Source of the DNA: an uncultured Lysobacteraceae bacterium
GTDB lineage: Bacteria; Pseudomonadota; Gammaproteobacteria; Xanthomonadales; Rhodanobacteraceae
Direction of reading: 5' to 3'
Assembly: GCA_946482585.1 (NCBI GenBank)
Contig: CAMLSI010000152.1
Span: 1 to 10,672 of the forward strand
DNA: 10,672 bases
Shown here: piece by piece, positions 1 through 8,014 of the stretch
Layout of the letters: every line of letters starts with the position of its first letter
Position numbering within the stretch: position 1 is the stretch's first letter
Made by a program: the position numbers and the translations under genes
The notes under the pieces: model-generated
Database searches by the model: none
The model's input: only the letters and a program-made list of their open reading frames with translations
What the model was told of the DNA's origin: nothing

Positions 1-52
1 ATCCGGGCTGGCGCCGGTTCGCCGCACAGGTTCAATCGGCGCCAGCCCGGAT
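1..52. repeat. Perfect 15-bp inverted repeat at the window edge
   Basis: Bases 1-15 (ATCCGGGCTGGCGCC) are the exact reverse complement of bases 38-52, with a 22-base spacer. The repeat lies inside the open frame of the vWA protein and may extend to the left of the window. It could be a natural GC-rich hairpin in coding sequence or a fold-back artefact at a contig end. Confidence 0.85.
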
Positions 53-2585
53 CGAGCCGGCCGCCGCGCCGCGGCGCATCGCGCTCTACTACGACGCCTC
101 CGGCAGCGCCGCGACGCGCGAACGGGCACGCGAGCTCGACTTCCTCGATGCCTGGCTGCGCGCGCTGCGCAACGTCGAGATCGACCTGATCGCGTTCCGC
201 AACGACGTCGATGCGCCGGAACGCTTCACGATCCGCGACGGCGACGCGCGCGCCCTGCGCGCCGCGATCGAAGCCTTGCCGCTGGACGGTGCGAGCGCCT
301 ACGGCGCGCTGCGCATCGATGCCGCCGCGCAGCCCGACCTGGTACTCGTGATCGGCGACGGCCTGAGCAACTTCGGCAGCGGCGAACCTCAATTCCGCAC
401 CGACGCGCTGACGCCGCGGCTCGTGTTCGTGCACGCCGCCCAGACCGTCGACAGCGCGCGCCTGACGCGCTGGGCGCGACGCAACACGGGACAGGTCATC
501 AACCTGCTCGCGCTCGACGACACCGCGGCGCTGCGTCAGCTCGAACAGACGCGCTGGGCACTGCAGGCAACGCGTGTGCTGCGCGGCCGCTGCGACGAGC
601 TCACGCCGGAAGCACCGCAGCCGGCCGGCGCGGTGTTCTCGCTCTACGGCCGCTGCAGCGGCGATGCGGAACTGCAGCTGGAATTCGGCAACGGTACCGG
701 CAAGACACTGCTGCGCACGCTCACGCCTGGCAGCGGCAATGCGCTCGAGTCCGGCCGCGGCGATTTCGTCGAACGGCTCTGGGCCACCGCACGCATCGCC
801 GACCTGGAAAACGCCGCTACGCGCGACCGCAACGCCATTGTGGAACTGTCCAAGAAATATGGCGTAGTCACGCAGGACACCTCGATGCTGGTGCTGGATC
901 GCATCGAGGACTACGTGCGCTACGAGGTCGAACCGCACGAACCGGAACTGGCCGAGGCGTATCGCCGGCAGATCGCGCGGCAGCCCGTCGTCTCGGAACA
1001 GGGCCCGCGCGACCTGCATCGCGGCCAGACCATGGTGCAGTGGCAGAGCTTCCGCAACTGGCATGCGGGTTCGCCGCACGCCTGGCTCGAAACCCTGCTG
1101 CCGCCGGCAGCGGACGCCGAAGTCGTGCGTTGGGAGGCACTGCCTGCGCTGAAGGACAGCCGCGCCCATCTTGCCGAAGCGCGCGCAATCGACCGCGAGG
1201 CGCGCGCGCTGCGGAAGCGCTGGACCGCCGACCGCGCCGATCCCGCGCGCCGTACGAACTGGGAACGCGAAGCCACCGGCGTCATGCTCAGGCTCGACGT
1301 GCTGCGCCAGCTGCGTCTCACGCAAGCGCCAGATTCGGATTCGATCGCGCGCAAGCCGCAGAAAATTGCCGGGGATGACAGCGAGGACCGGTTGGAGTCG
1401 CGGCGCAGCCTCGGCCGGATGCGCATGGCGGCTTCGCCGGCCGCCTCGCCGCCCGGCGACATCGCGGTCGCGTCAGAGGCCGTCGAAGAGGCGGCACCGG
1501 AGACGGAGACGGCCGCGAATGCTGCTCCGCCAGCACCGTCGTCCAGCCAACCATCGGTCGAGCGCTTCGCAGGAGGCACACGCAGCGAAGAAGCGAGGAT
1601 CGCCAAGGGAGCCGACGGTGTGAACGCGGCGCCGCCACACGCCAGCGTCGACATCGAGCTGCACGACTGGGATCCGAACACTCCCTATCTCGCGCGCCTG
1701 CGCGCCGCGAACGATCCGTATGCGGCCTACCTGCAGGAACGCCGCGAACAAGCCGCGACGCCGGCCTTCTTCCTCGACTGCGCGAACTTTTTCCGCACCG
1801 AAGCCAGGAACGACCGCCTCGCCCTGCGCGTGCTCAGCAACCTCGCCGAGATCGATTTCGACAGCGCGCCACTGCTGCGCGTACTCGCCTATCGCCTGCA
1901 GCAGTGGAACCGCTTCGACCTCGCCGTGCCGCTGTTCGAGCAGGCGCTGAAACTGCGCGGCGAAGAACCGCAGAGCCGCCGCGATCTCGCCCTGGCCCTG
2001 TCGCGCCGCGAGCAGCCCGATTACGCGCATGCGGTCACGCTGCTCTGGGAAATCGTCGACCGGCAGTGGGACGCGCGCTTTCCGGAGATCGAACTCATCG
2101 CGCTGCATGAACTCGGCGACGTCATCGCGCGAGCGCCAGCCACGCAGCACCCGGCGCTCGCCGCGCTGGCCGAGAAACTCGGCATGCATCCCAGCTTGCT
2201 CGAGCCGCTGCCCGTCGACCTGCGCGTGGTCCTGGGCTGGGACGCCGACAACATCGACATCGACCTCTGGGTCGTCGACCCGCTCGGCGAAATAGCGATT
2301 TACAGAAATCCACGCACCGGGAGCGGCGGCCATCTGAGCCGCGACTTCACCGGCGGCTACGGCCCGGAAGTCTTCACCATCCGCCGCCCGATCCCCGGCA
2401 CCTACGTGGTCAAGACCCACTACTACGCAAGCCACGCGCAGAAACTCACCGGCGCCGTCACCGTACAGCTCGAATTCCTGACCCGCTTCGCCAGCGGCGA
2501 CAGCAAACGCGAAGCCGTGACGCGGCGTCTGGACGGCGCGAACGGAGAGATCGAGATCGGACGGTTTACGGTCGGTGCCGAATAA
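3..2585 (+). CDS. VIT/vWA/DUF2135 domain protein, 5'-truncated by window edge
   Basis: The frame is open from base 3 to the TAA at 2583-2585, so about 860 codons of a longer protein are visible. The TTG at 276 is internal, because good coding sequence precedes it. Near the start a hydrophobic strand leads into DASGS (fragment residues 31-35), the D-x-S-x-S metal-ion-dependent adhesion site of von Willebrand A domains. DGAS at 95-98 and IGDG at about 117-120 fit the other two MIDAS loops, with Ser replacing the usual Thr. Alpha-helical, Arg-rich sequence follows, then an Ala/Pro/Glu-rich linker (about 480-530), TPR-like helices (about 600-720), and a beta-rich C-terminal domain (about 735-858, LGWDADNIDIDLWVVDP) typical of DUF2135/YfaP. 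Family members usually begin with a VIT domain, which would lie outside the window. They are probably envelope proteins; no precise function is established. The reading is confident at domain level only. Confidence 0.85.
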   Translation, partial: PGWRRFAAQVQSAPARIEPAAAPRRIALYYDASGSAATRERARELDFLDAWLRALRNVEIDLIAFRNDVDAPERFTIRDGDARALRAAIEALPLDGASAYGALRIDAAAQPDLVLVIGDGLSNFGSGEPQFRTDALTPRLVFVHAAQTVDSARLTRWARRNTGQVINLLALDDTAALRQLEQTRWALQATRVLRGRCDELTPEAPQPAGAVFSLYGRCSGDAELQLEFGNGTGKTLLRTLTPGSGNALESGRGDFVERLWATARIADLENAATRDRNAIVELSKKYGVVTQDTSMLVLDRIEDYVRYEVEPHEPELAEAYRRQIARQPVVSEQGPRDLHRGQTMVQWQSFRNWHAGSPHAWLETLLPPAADAEVVRWEALPALKDSRAHLAEARAIDREARALRKRWTADRADPARRTNWEREATGVMLRLDVLRQLRLTQAPDSDSIARKPQKIAGDDSEDRLESRRSLGRMRMAASPAASPPGDIAVASEAVEEAAPETETAANAAPPAPSSSQPSVERFAGGTRSEEARIAKGADGVNAAPPHASVDIELHDWDPNTPYLARLRAANDPYAAYLQERREQAATPAFFLDCANFFRTEARNDRLALRVLSNLAEIDFDSAPLLRVLAYRLQQWNRFDLAVPLFEQALKLRGEEPQSRRDLALALSRREQPDYAHAVTLLWEIVDRQWDARFPEIELIALHELGDVIARAPATQHPALAALAEKLGMHPSLLEPLPVDLRVVLGWDADNIDIDLWVVDPLGEIAIYRNPRTGSGGHLSRDFTGGYGPEVFTIRRPIPGTYVVKTHYYASHAQKLTGAVTVQLEFLTRFASGDSKREAVTRRLDGANGEIEIGRFTVGAE

Positions 2586-2636
2586 GCCTCGCCGCTTTCG
2601 AAAAATACGTAGGACCCGGGCAGGCCAAGAAAGTAG

Positions 2637-2706
2637 CCCCCCCCTTCAAGGGGATGTATGGACCGGAGACATAGGTAACACCCGTTCGGAAACATGGGTT
2701 ACACCC
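2637..2706. mobile_element. Probable IS481-like insertion-sequence end (remnant)
   Basis: Two 19-bp direct repeats, 2665-2683 (GGAGACATAGGTAACACCC) and 2688-2706 (GGAAACATGGGTTACACCC), match at 16 of 19 positions with a 23-base period. Read on the minus strand, the block starts TGTAACCCATGTTTCCG at base 2703. Starting with TGT and carrying repeated ACCCATGT-like boxes resembles the ends of IS481/IS3-type elements, where the boxes are probable transposase-binding sites. A small palindrome, CCCCTTCAAGGGG (about 2641-2653), lies inside. No transposase gene is present, so this would be a solo end or deletion scar. The repeat structure is seen directly. The IS481 assignment is from memory of similar sequences and is not verified. 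Confidence 0.45.
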
Positions 2707-2732
2707 TGTGCCAAATCGGCACAGGGTTTTTT
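2703..2732 (+). terminator. Rho-independent terminator
   Basis: ACCCTGTGCC (2703-2712) pairs perfectly with GGCACAGGGT (2718-2727) around an AAATC loop. A run of six T (2727-2732) overlaps the last stem base. This is a canonical intrinsic terminator for rightward transcription. It probably ends the message of the vWA/DUF2135 gene 118 bases upstream, or of the lost mobile element. Confidence 0.85.
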
Positions 2733-3052
2733 CTATGCTTTGGAACGACAGAAATCCAATGTCGCTTCGACGCGAATTTGTTGTGCTCGCGCAGCATCGG
2801 GCTCGCCGGCGCCACGTCTATGGGATGGGCAGCAGCAGTTCGCGATGTGAAGGCCGAGTCCGAGATGCGGAGACTCACTACTTCGCCAGCCACTGCGTGT
2901 GTCCAAGCGCGCGCGCGGATCCGGAACTCATGCGCAAGTGGCTGATACGCAAGGACCGGGATTTCGCGCAGAACTCGCGAACAACTTGCGCAGGACGTAG
3001 TGCCTCGGCATAGCCGAAGGTCCGGCCTCATGTCGATTCAGGGAGTTTCCGC
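2733..3052. other. Gene-free spacer after the terminator
   Basis: About 320 bases with no convincing gene. Several short open frames exist on both strands, but they are Arg/Ser/His-rich and lack a ribosome binding site or family resemblance. A short imperfect hairpin (CCTCGGC paired with GCCGAAGG, about 3003-3020) precedes the ribosome binding site of the next gene. Any promoter for the gene at 3053 should lie here, but I cannot pick out clear -35/-10 boxes. Confidence 0.6.
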
Positions 3053-3442
3053 ATGAGTCGCAAGCCGAGCGAATGGGCACGGTGGTCGCTACTGGTCGCA
3101 TTATCCCTCTCCTTTCATGCCGTTCACGCGGCTTCCTGCGAGGACGTACGCGTCGTCGTCGTGAGCAGCCAATACAACAATGTGCACGTGGCCTTCAGCG
3201 GCGGCAGCGCCTATGTGACGAGCTATGCAACCGGCGCGCTCGAGAACCTGCCGCTAGTCGGTACGATGCTCGGCGGTTGTCCTCTACCGGACAATCCAAC
3301 CTACGCATATGCACACATGATGACATCCGGGCGCCAACGGCATTCATCACTCCGCTGCCGAGCAACAGCAGCAGTCCGCGCAACCCCATGTCGCTTCCAC
3401 CGGCGTAGCGTCGTGACGACGGCGCTGCTGGCGGTTTCATGA
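3053..3442 (+). CDS. Small secreted protein of unknown function, probably frameshifted
   Basis: The ATG at 3053 follows a GGGAG ribosome binding site (3041-3045) at 7 bases. The N-terminus is a clear Sec signal peptide: Arg/Lys-rich start, hydrophobic core (LLVALSLSF) and an AVHAAS-type cleavage site near residue 26-27. The mature part (SCEDVRVVVVSSQYNNVHVAF and onward, to about PLPDNPTYAYAH) looks like genuine secreted beta-rich sequence. It has a Cys at residue 29 and another at about 76. After about residue 87 the composition turns Arg/Ser/Cys-rich up to the TGA at 3440-3442, which suggests reading in the wrong frame. Better-looking sequence continues one frame over (next entry). No family is recognised. 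The gene points the same way as the protease 270 bases downstream, but a shared transcript is unproven. Confidence 0.5.
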   Translation: MSRKPSEWARWSLLVALSLSFHAVHAASCEDVRVVVVSSQYNNVHVAFSGGSAYVTSYATGALENLPLVGTMLGGCPLPDNPTYAYAHMMTSGRQRHSSLRCRATAAVRATPCRFHRRSVVTTALLAVS

Positions 3443-3564
3443 CCTGCGAGATCGCGACCGGCGTGAGCGGAGGCAATGCCAGGAAGCCGTTGAGGAAGGC
3501 GGCATCGGTCGCTCAGCTCCACCTCGAAATCGCCCAGGGAACCTCTGGACAAGTTGATATTTGA
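3313..3564 (+). pseudogene. Displaced 3' part of the small secreted protein
   Basis: From about 3313 the frame starting at positions 1 modulo 3 reads plausible secreted-protein sequence (APTAFITPLPSNSSSPRNP), interrupted by TAG at 3406-3408. It then continues (GGFMTCEIATGVSGGNA and onward) to TGA at 3562-3564, with a GC-rich third codon position throughout. A one-base deletion near 3310 plus one nonsense mutation would reconnect it to the gene starting at 3053, giving about 170 residues. The alternative is that the true protein simply ends at 3442 and this is a chance open stretch. Confidence 0.35.
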
Positions 3565-3711
3565 TTTTTATTCCACAGCCCTCGTGAGTCGAGGGAGTGA
3601 AGTCCAGAACTTCCCTGATGTCGGTTTCGAGTCACCACGCCCGCATCGGGGCATCGGATCTCAATAGGCTCATTTCATAGCGAAACACTCGCCCGGCCAA
3701 ACGGAGGCACT
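3565..3711 (+). other. Leader region of the metalloprotease gene
   Basis: This short region starts with a T-rich stretch (3560-3572) and a 6-bp hairpin, CCCTCG (3579-3584) with CGAGGG (3590-3595), which is not followed by a T tract. It ends with a GGAGG ribosome binding site (3703-3707) only 4 bases before the ATG at 3712. No confident promoter boxes were found. Confidence 0.4.
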
Positions 3712-6672
3712 ATGCGCACGACCAATCTGGCACTTGTTCTTACGCTGGCGGCAATCTCGATTTTCCGCACGCCCGGTGTGCTGGCCGCGGAACTGTTCGA
3801 TCGGAGCAACTCGAACGCTCCGAAATCCGATTCGATCACCGTCGATGCCATTGCGGAAACATCGGTCCGTGTCGACGTCGGCGCGGTGACGCGAGAGACC
3901 CGGACGCTCACCTTCGTTCTGCCGGATGGCAAGGCCTACACGGCCGAGCAGGACTACTTCCGGCAATACGATGTCGATTGGCTGGTCTGGGCAGGATCAC
4001 TGCGCGAAGCGACATCGGCGAGTGCTTCCGAAGCGCGCGGCAGTGTACTCGTCAACGTCTACCGCGGTATGGCGTCGGCGGTGATTCACGCCGACGGTAC
4101 CGACTATTCGATGGTTCCCGAACCGGGATTCCAAACCAGTCGACTGATGACCATGGGCAAGACCACGACCTCGTGTCCCGTTACGACCCACTCGCATCCC
4201 TCGATCGAGGGCGTTCTCAAAGCGGTTGCGCCGGATACGACCAAGCCCATCGCTGCATGCTCGCCGGCAAGCCCGTTGCCGACGCAAAACGTCATTGATG
4301 TCATGACCCTATACACGCGTGACCACTTGGTCAGCGCGTCTGCCGAGGCCAGTGCGCAGAGCTTCATCACCACTGCGATCGCCAACGCCAATCTGATTTT
4401 TGCGCGAAGCCAGGTGCCGACCGAGTACCGGCTCGTCCACATGGGGCCGCTGCCGCCATCCTCGCTTGCGCTCGATCTCACTCCGGAGACGCAGGGCAAT
4501 GACACCAACAAGGCGATCGCCGTCGCGCTGGAATGGATGAACGATCAGCCGCCGGAGCTGGTCAGTCTGCGCAACGCCTATGGGGCAGACATGATGGCCT
4601 TGTTCATACCGCCCGTCATCGACACGCGAAACGATCGGTGTGGAATCGCGAATCTCCCGTTGAATATCACCGGCAGCGAGCGAATCCGGCGACTCACCGG
4701 ATCGACCGAGCTTTTCAACCAGCGCGCCTTCATCGCGCTGGAAGTGGGTTGCGGCCAGACCGACTACACCTTCGCCCATGAGCACGGACACAATTTCTCG
4801 ATGAGTCATACAGGATCGGACTCGAATCTGATCTACCCGTACGCATCCGGGCATATCCTGAATCCCGGCGAGAAGTCGAGCGTTGCGACCGTCATGGGCT
4901 GTGTCCTGAATGGCACCAGTGCGCCGGACGGCGTGTGTCAGCGAATTCCCAACTTCTCCAATCCCGATGTGTGCTACGGCGATGTTCCGACCGGGACCGC
5001 CAACGCGAACAACGCTCAGGTCGCACGACTCCGCTCGCCGATGTACGCATCGATGAGCCCGACGGTTACCAACGCCACGCCTTCGCTGACGATCACCTCA
5101 CCTGCCGATGGCACCGTCATTGCAGCGGGCCAAACCGTGACACTGGCGGCCACCGCGTCAGACCCGGGCAATCCGAATCTCACGCCGTCGATACAGTGGA
5201 CGTCGAACATTCAGCCCTTCAACGGACAAGGATCCCCGGTGACAGCAACGCTGCATGTGGTGGGCACCCACGTCCTGACCGCAGCGGTTACTGATTCGGG
5301 CAACAAACGCGTCGAGCGTTCTGTGCGTGTGATTGTCCAGGGCGGCCCGCCCGAGCTGAGCGTGAAGCAAGGGACGACCGAATATGCATCCGGATCAACT
5401 TACGCATTTCCGACGCTGTCAGTCGATGCACTCCCGTACACACGCGTGTTCTCGATCTGCAATTCCGGCAGCAGCGCACTGACCTTGGCCAATTCGCAAC
5501 TCGTGACGGGGACAGGCTACAGCCAGCAGGGGCAACCGTCGGGCCTGGTGCTTCCCGGAGACTGCACTTTTTTGAGCATTCGCTTCCAGGCCGACAATCC
5601 CGGAACGTACACCGGCCAACTTCGTTTCACCAACAACGATGCCGATGAGAATCCCTACACACTCGCGCTGACGGCGACCGCTGCACCGAGTTCCGTGCAA
5701 CTCATTGCGAGCTATGTTCCGTCATCCGGTGCGGCCAGAGTCACCTTCGCTTCGTCCAGCCTCAACGTGCCGACATTCGACTACTACTTCGATCCGAATC
5801 AGGGTCGGTTCGAGGAGCGTCCCGCGGCCCCGTGTCACCGCGGTATCACGAACCCGGCCTACTTGACCGTTCGTCTGGGCGGCAGTGTCCTCAACACCGG
5901 CGGCATTGCGGCTTGTACATTCCAGGCTTCCTGGGACAACACGCAATTCACATGTTCCACCGAAGTCGTGGCTGCGCTGAACGCAGGACAGGACATCATC
6001 ATCAACACCGATGACGCGAGGCAGGATCTGTACAGCTGTGCGGAAGACCGCGACCCGCAGTTTCACGTGCGCCACAACGAATTGCATTCGATGCAGGTGA
6101 ACTTCACCGTGGGCACGCGCACTTATTCGCGCAAGCTCAACTTCCGCCGGATAACGAAAGTCATTCGCGCGATAGCGGCGGCAGACACCTATGTGACCGA
6201 AGGCTTTGGCGTGCAGAACAACGCGAGCAAGACGTTCCTGCAGGTGCGCGCATCGCCCGGCATGCGGTCCCACGGCTTCGTGCGCTTCAGCGGCGGTTCG
6301 GGAGGATTCGCGACCGTTCATTCGGCCCAGTTGCGCGTCGTCGCCGTCGGCAACCCGATCGACAATGTGTACGCCTCTCGGCAGGCCCTCTCGCAGCCCT
6401 GGAACGACGCCACGCTGAGCTTCAGCAACTGGAGCACGCAAACCGGCGGCGATACGGGCGTTGCGGCGAGCGTCACGGGTGTCACCGCGAACCGCTCGGC
6501 ACCCATCGACGTGAGCGCCGAGGTCAATTCGATCTTCCAGACCTGGACCTATGTCTTCCGTCTGTACACGACCGATACCCGTGATCTTCGCTGGATCGGC
6601 AGCGCGGAAAACAGCACCGGAGTCGGCGCCACAGAATCCCGGCCCGTTCTCTACATCACGACAAACATGTAG
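3712..6672 (+). CDS. Secreted reprolysin-like metzincin protease with Ig-like, choice-of-anchor-D-like and CBM96-like domains
   Basis: A zinc endopeptidase of 986 residues, predicted to be secreted. A Sec signal peptide (residues 1-25, ending GVLA-A) is followed by a propeptide-like region (27-190). The catalytic domain (about 192-450) holds the metzincin zinc motif HEHGHNFSMSH at 356-366: His356, His360 and His366 bind zinc and Glu357 is the general base. A Met-turn follows (TVMG, Met395). The usual Gly of HExxHxxGxxH is Ser here. C-terminal additions are a bacterial Ig/PKD-like domain (457-543, SLTITSPADG), an ASH/choice-of-anchor-D-like domain (547-656, ending in LRFTNNDADENPYTLALTATA), an unassigned Cys-containing domain (657-820), and a DNRLRE/CBM96-like domain (820-986, ADTYVTEG, SHGFVRFSGG, SAQLRVVAV). 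GGAGG 4 bases upstream supports the ATG. Secretion route and substrate are not visible. Protease assignment is firm; the outer domains are moderately firm. Confidence 0.88.
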   Translation: MRTTNLALVLTLAAISIFRTPGVLAAELFDRSNSNAPKSDSITVDAIAETSVRVDVGAVTRETRTLTFVLPDGKAYTAEQDYFRQYDVDWLVWAGSLREATSASASEARGSVLVNVYRGMASAVIHADGTDYSMVPEPGFQTSRLMTMGKTTTSCPVTTHSHPSIEGVLKAVAPDTTKPIAACSPASPLPTQNVIDVMTLYTRDHLVSASAEASAQSFITTAIANANLIFARSQVPTEYRLVHMGPLPPSSLALDLTPETQGNDTNKAIAVALEWMNDQPPELVSLRNAYGADMMALFIPPVIDTRNDRCGIANLPLNITGSERIRRLTGSTELFNQRAFIALEVGCGQTDYTFAHEHGHNFSMSHTGSDSNLIYPYASGHILNPGEKSSVATVMGCVLNGTSAPDGVCQRIPNFSNPDVCYGDVPTGTANANNAQVARLRSPMYASMSPTVTNATPSLTITSPADGTVIAAGQTVTLAATASDPGNPNLTPSIQWTSNIQPFNGQGSPVTATLHVVGTHVLTAAVTDSGNKRVERSVRVIVQGGPPELSVKQGTTEYASGSTYAFPTLSVDALPYTRVFSICNSGSSALTLANSQLVTGTGYSQQGQPSGLVLPGDCTFLSIRFQADNPGTYTGQLRFTNNDADENPYTLALTATAAPSSVQLIASYVPSSGAARVTFASSSLNVPTFDYYFDPNQGRFEERPAAPCHRGITNPAYLTVRLGGSVLNTGGIAACTFQASWDNTQFTCSTEVVAALNAGQDIIINTDDARQDLYSCAEDRDPQFHVRHNELHSMQVNFTVGTRTYSRKLNFRRITKVIRAIAAADTYVTEGFGVQNNASKTFLQVRASPGMRSHGFVRFSGGSGGFATVHSAQLRVVAVGNPIDNVYASRQALSQPWNDATLSFSNWSTQTGGDTGVAASVTGVTANRSAPIDVSAEVNSIFQTWTYVFRLYTTDTRDLRWIGSAENSTGVGATESRPVLYITTNM

Positions 6673-6683
6673 GAAACCGTTCG

Positions 6684-6719
6684 GCCGACAGGCTGCCGCG
6701 TGTGCGGCAGCCTGTCGGC
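6684..6719 (+). terminator. 16-bp perfect stem-loop after the protease gene
   Basis: GCCGACAGGCTGCCGC (6684-6699) pairs perfectly with 6704-6719 around a GTGT loop, starting 11 bases after the protease stop codon. There is no T tract on either side, so it is not canonical. A strong hairpin at this place suggests transcription termination or mRNA 3'-end protection. Confidence 0.7.
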
Positions 6720-6824
6720 TGTCACGACGTCAGCGACGGCGATTCCCGCAGCGTTGGCCGGCTTCGAGGATCCGCCGCGTCGCGCTCGCGCTACACTCGC
6801 GGCACGATAGTCGGGGGACACGCC

Positions 6825-7904
6825 ATGCGGTCGATCCGGAACATCTCGCGCTTTGCGCTGGCCTTCGTGCCGCTCGCGTTGCTGCCGCTCGGCGCGGCCG
6901 CCATCGACGCCGGATATCCCGCCGCACTGGCGGCCGCGTTTCCGATCCTGTTTCTTTTCGTACTGGTGCCGCTGGCGGACGCGCTGCTCGGCATCGATCG
7001 CAGCAATGTGCCGGAGGCGGAGGCGCCGGCGCTGGAGGGTGTGATGGGCTTTCGCCTGCTGACCTGGCTGATGGTGCCGACCTGGCTGGCGCACCTCGCA
7101 TGGGCGATCGGATATGCCACGACGGTTCCGCTTTCCGGCGCGGCGCTCGCGGCATGGATCGTGTCGCTCGGAATCGTCGGCGGCGTGACGGCGATCAATA
7201 CCGCGCACGAACTGATCCACAAGACCGGCCGCTTCGAACCCCTGCTCGGCGGACTGCTGCTGGCCAGCGTCGTCTATGCCGGCTTCAAGGTGGAACATGT
7301 TCGTGGCCACCACGTCCATGTATCCACGCCGCTCGACACCTCGTCCGCCTATCTCGGCCAATCGCTCTATCACTTCCTGCCGCGCGCGCTCTGCGGCAAC
7401 GCCTACCGCGCCTGGTGCCTGGAAGCCCAACGCCTGCAGGCACGCGGCTTGCCCGCTCTGCACTGGCGCAACGAACTGGTGCTCTGGTACGGGCTCAGTC
7501 TCCTGTTTGCCGTCGGCTTCGGCACGGCGCTCGGATGGCAGGCAGCGGCGGCTTTCCTGACCCAGGGTCTTGTTGCCGACGTGACGCTGGAGATCATCAA
7601 CTACGTCGAGCACTACGGCCTGGAACGCGCACGTCTGCCGGACGGCCGCTTCGAGCGCGTCACGCATCATCACTCCTGGAACGCGGCGCAGCGGCTGACG
7701 AACTGCATGCTGTTCCAGCTTCAGCGCCATGCCGACCATCACGCCCATCCGCGCCGCCGCTTCCAGGCATTGCGGCACTACGACGACAGCCCGCAACTGC
7801 CCACGGGCTATGCCGGCATGTTCTTGCTCGCGCTAGTGCCGCCGCTGTGGCGGCGCGTCGTCGATCCGCGGGTACGGCAGTGGCGTAGCGATTGGGGGCG
7901 GTGA
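6825..7904 (+). CDS. alkB: Alkane 1-monooxygenase, AlkB family (membrane di-iron hydroxylase)
   Basis: An integral-membrane non-haem di-iron enzyme that hydroxylates the terminal carbon of n-alkanes, using electrons from rubredoxin and rubredoxin reductase (neither gene is in the window). The 359-residue protein has about six hydrophobic segments (roughly 7-27, 32-52, 75-97, 100-124, 137-155, 215-250). All AlkB histidine boxes are present: HELIHK (128-133), EHVRGHH (157-163), HHH (281-283) and LQRHADHH (299-306). It also has the family signature NYVEHYG (259-265), which separates AlkB from fatty-acid desaturases. The ATG at 6825 follows GGGGGA (6813-6818) at 6 bases; an open frame further upstream overlaps the protease hairpin and is unlikely to be translated. 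TACACT at 6792-6797 is a possible -10 box, without a clear -35. It is transcribed alone. The protein lacks a fused rubredoxin domain and is somewhat shorter than the 401-residue Pseudomonas enzyme. Exact substrate range is unknown. Confidence 0.93.
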   Translation: MRSIRNISRFALAFVPLALLPLGAAAIDAGYPAALAAAFPILFLFVLVPLADALLGIDRSNVPEAEAPALEGVMGFRLLTWLMVPTWLAHLAWAIGYATTVPLSGAALAAWIVSLGIVGGVTAINTAHELIHKTGRFEPLLGGLLLASVVYAGFKVEHVRGHHVHVSTPLDTSSAYLGQSLYHFLPRALCGNAYRAWCLEAQRLQARGLPALHWRNELVLWYGLSLLFAVGFGTALGWQAAAAFLTQGLVADVTLEIINYVEHYGLERARLPDGRFERVTHHHSWNAAQRLTNCMLFQLQRHADHHAHPRRRFQALRHYDDSPQLPTGYAGMFLLALVPPLWRRVVDPRVRQWRSDWGR

Positions 7905-8014
7905 GCAACGACCCGCCTCTTCGCGCACGTTTCCTGGCGCAATAGTCCACATAAGTTTCCCTTGGCTAGCTCGCTGCAACGTCGATCTGCTCGACGGGGT
8001 CAATCGCCAGCGTC

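Noticed and set aside
276..278. TTG as the start codon of the vWA/DUF2135 protein
   Set aside because: The same frame is open to the window edge and upstream of the TTG encodes the DASGS metal-binding motif, so the gene starts outside the window.
1473..2435. 320-codon minus-strand open frame opposite the vWA protein
   Set aside because: Antisense shadow in GC-rich coding sequence; no ribosome binding site or family motif, while the plus frame encodes a recognisable DUF2135 domain.
3579..3595. Hairpin CCCTCG/CGAGGG as a terminator
   Set aside because: Only 6 bp and no T tract downstream in either direction.
6651..7796. 381-codon minus-strand open frame opposite alkB
   Set aside because: Mirror of alkB codons; no recognisable domain.
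6551..7888. 445-codon plus-strand open frame overlapping alkB
   Set aside because: Arg/Ala-rich shadow of the GC-rich alkB sequence; it starts inside the protease gene, and alkB has all its catalytic motifs in the other frame.
6825..7904. Fatty-acid desaturase instead of AlkB
   Set aside because: The histidine boxes alone could fit, but the NYVEHYG signature and LQRHADHH box are those of alkane hydroxylases.
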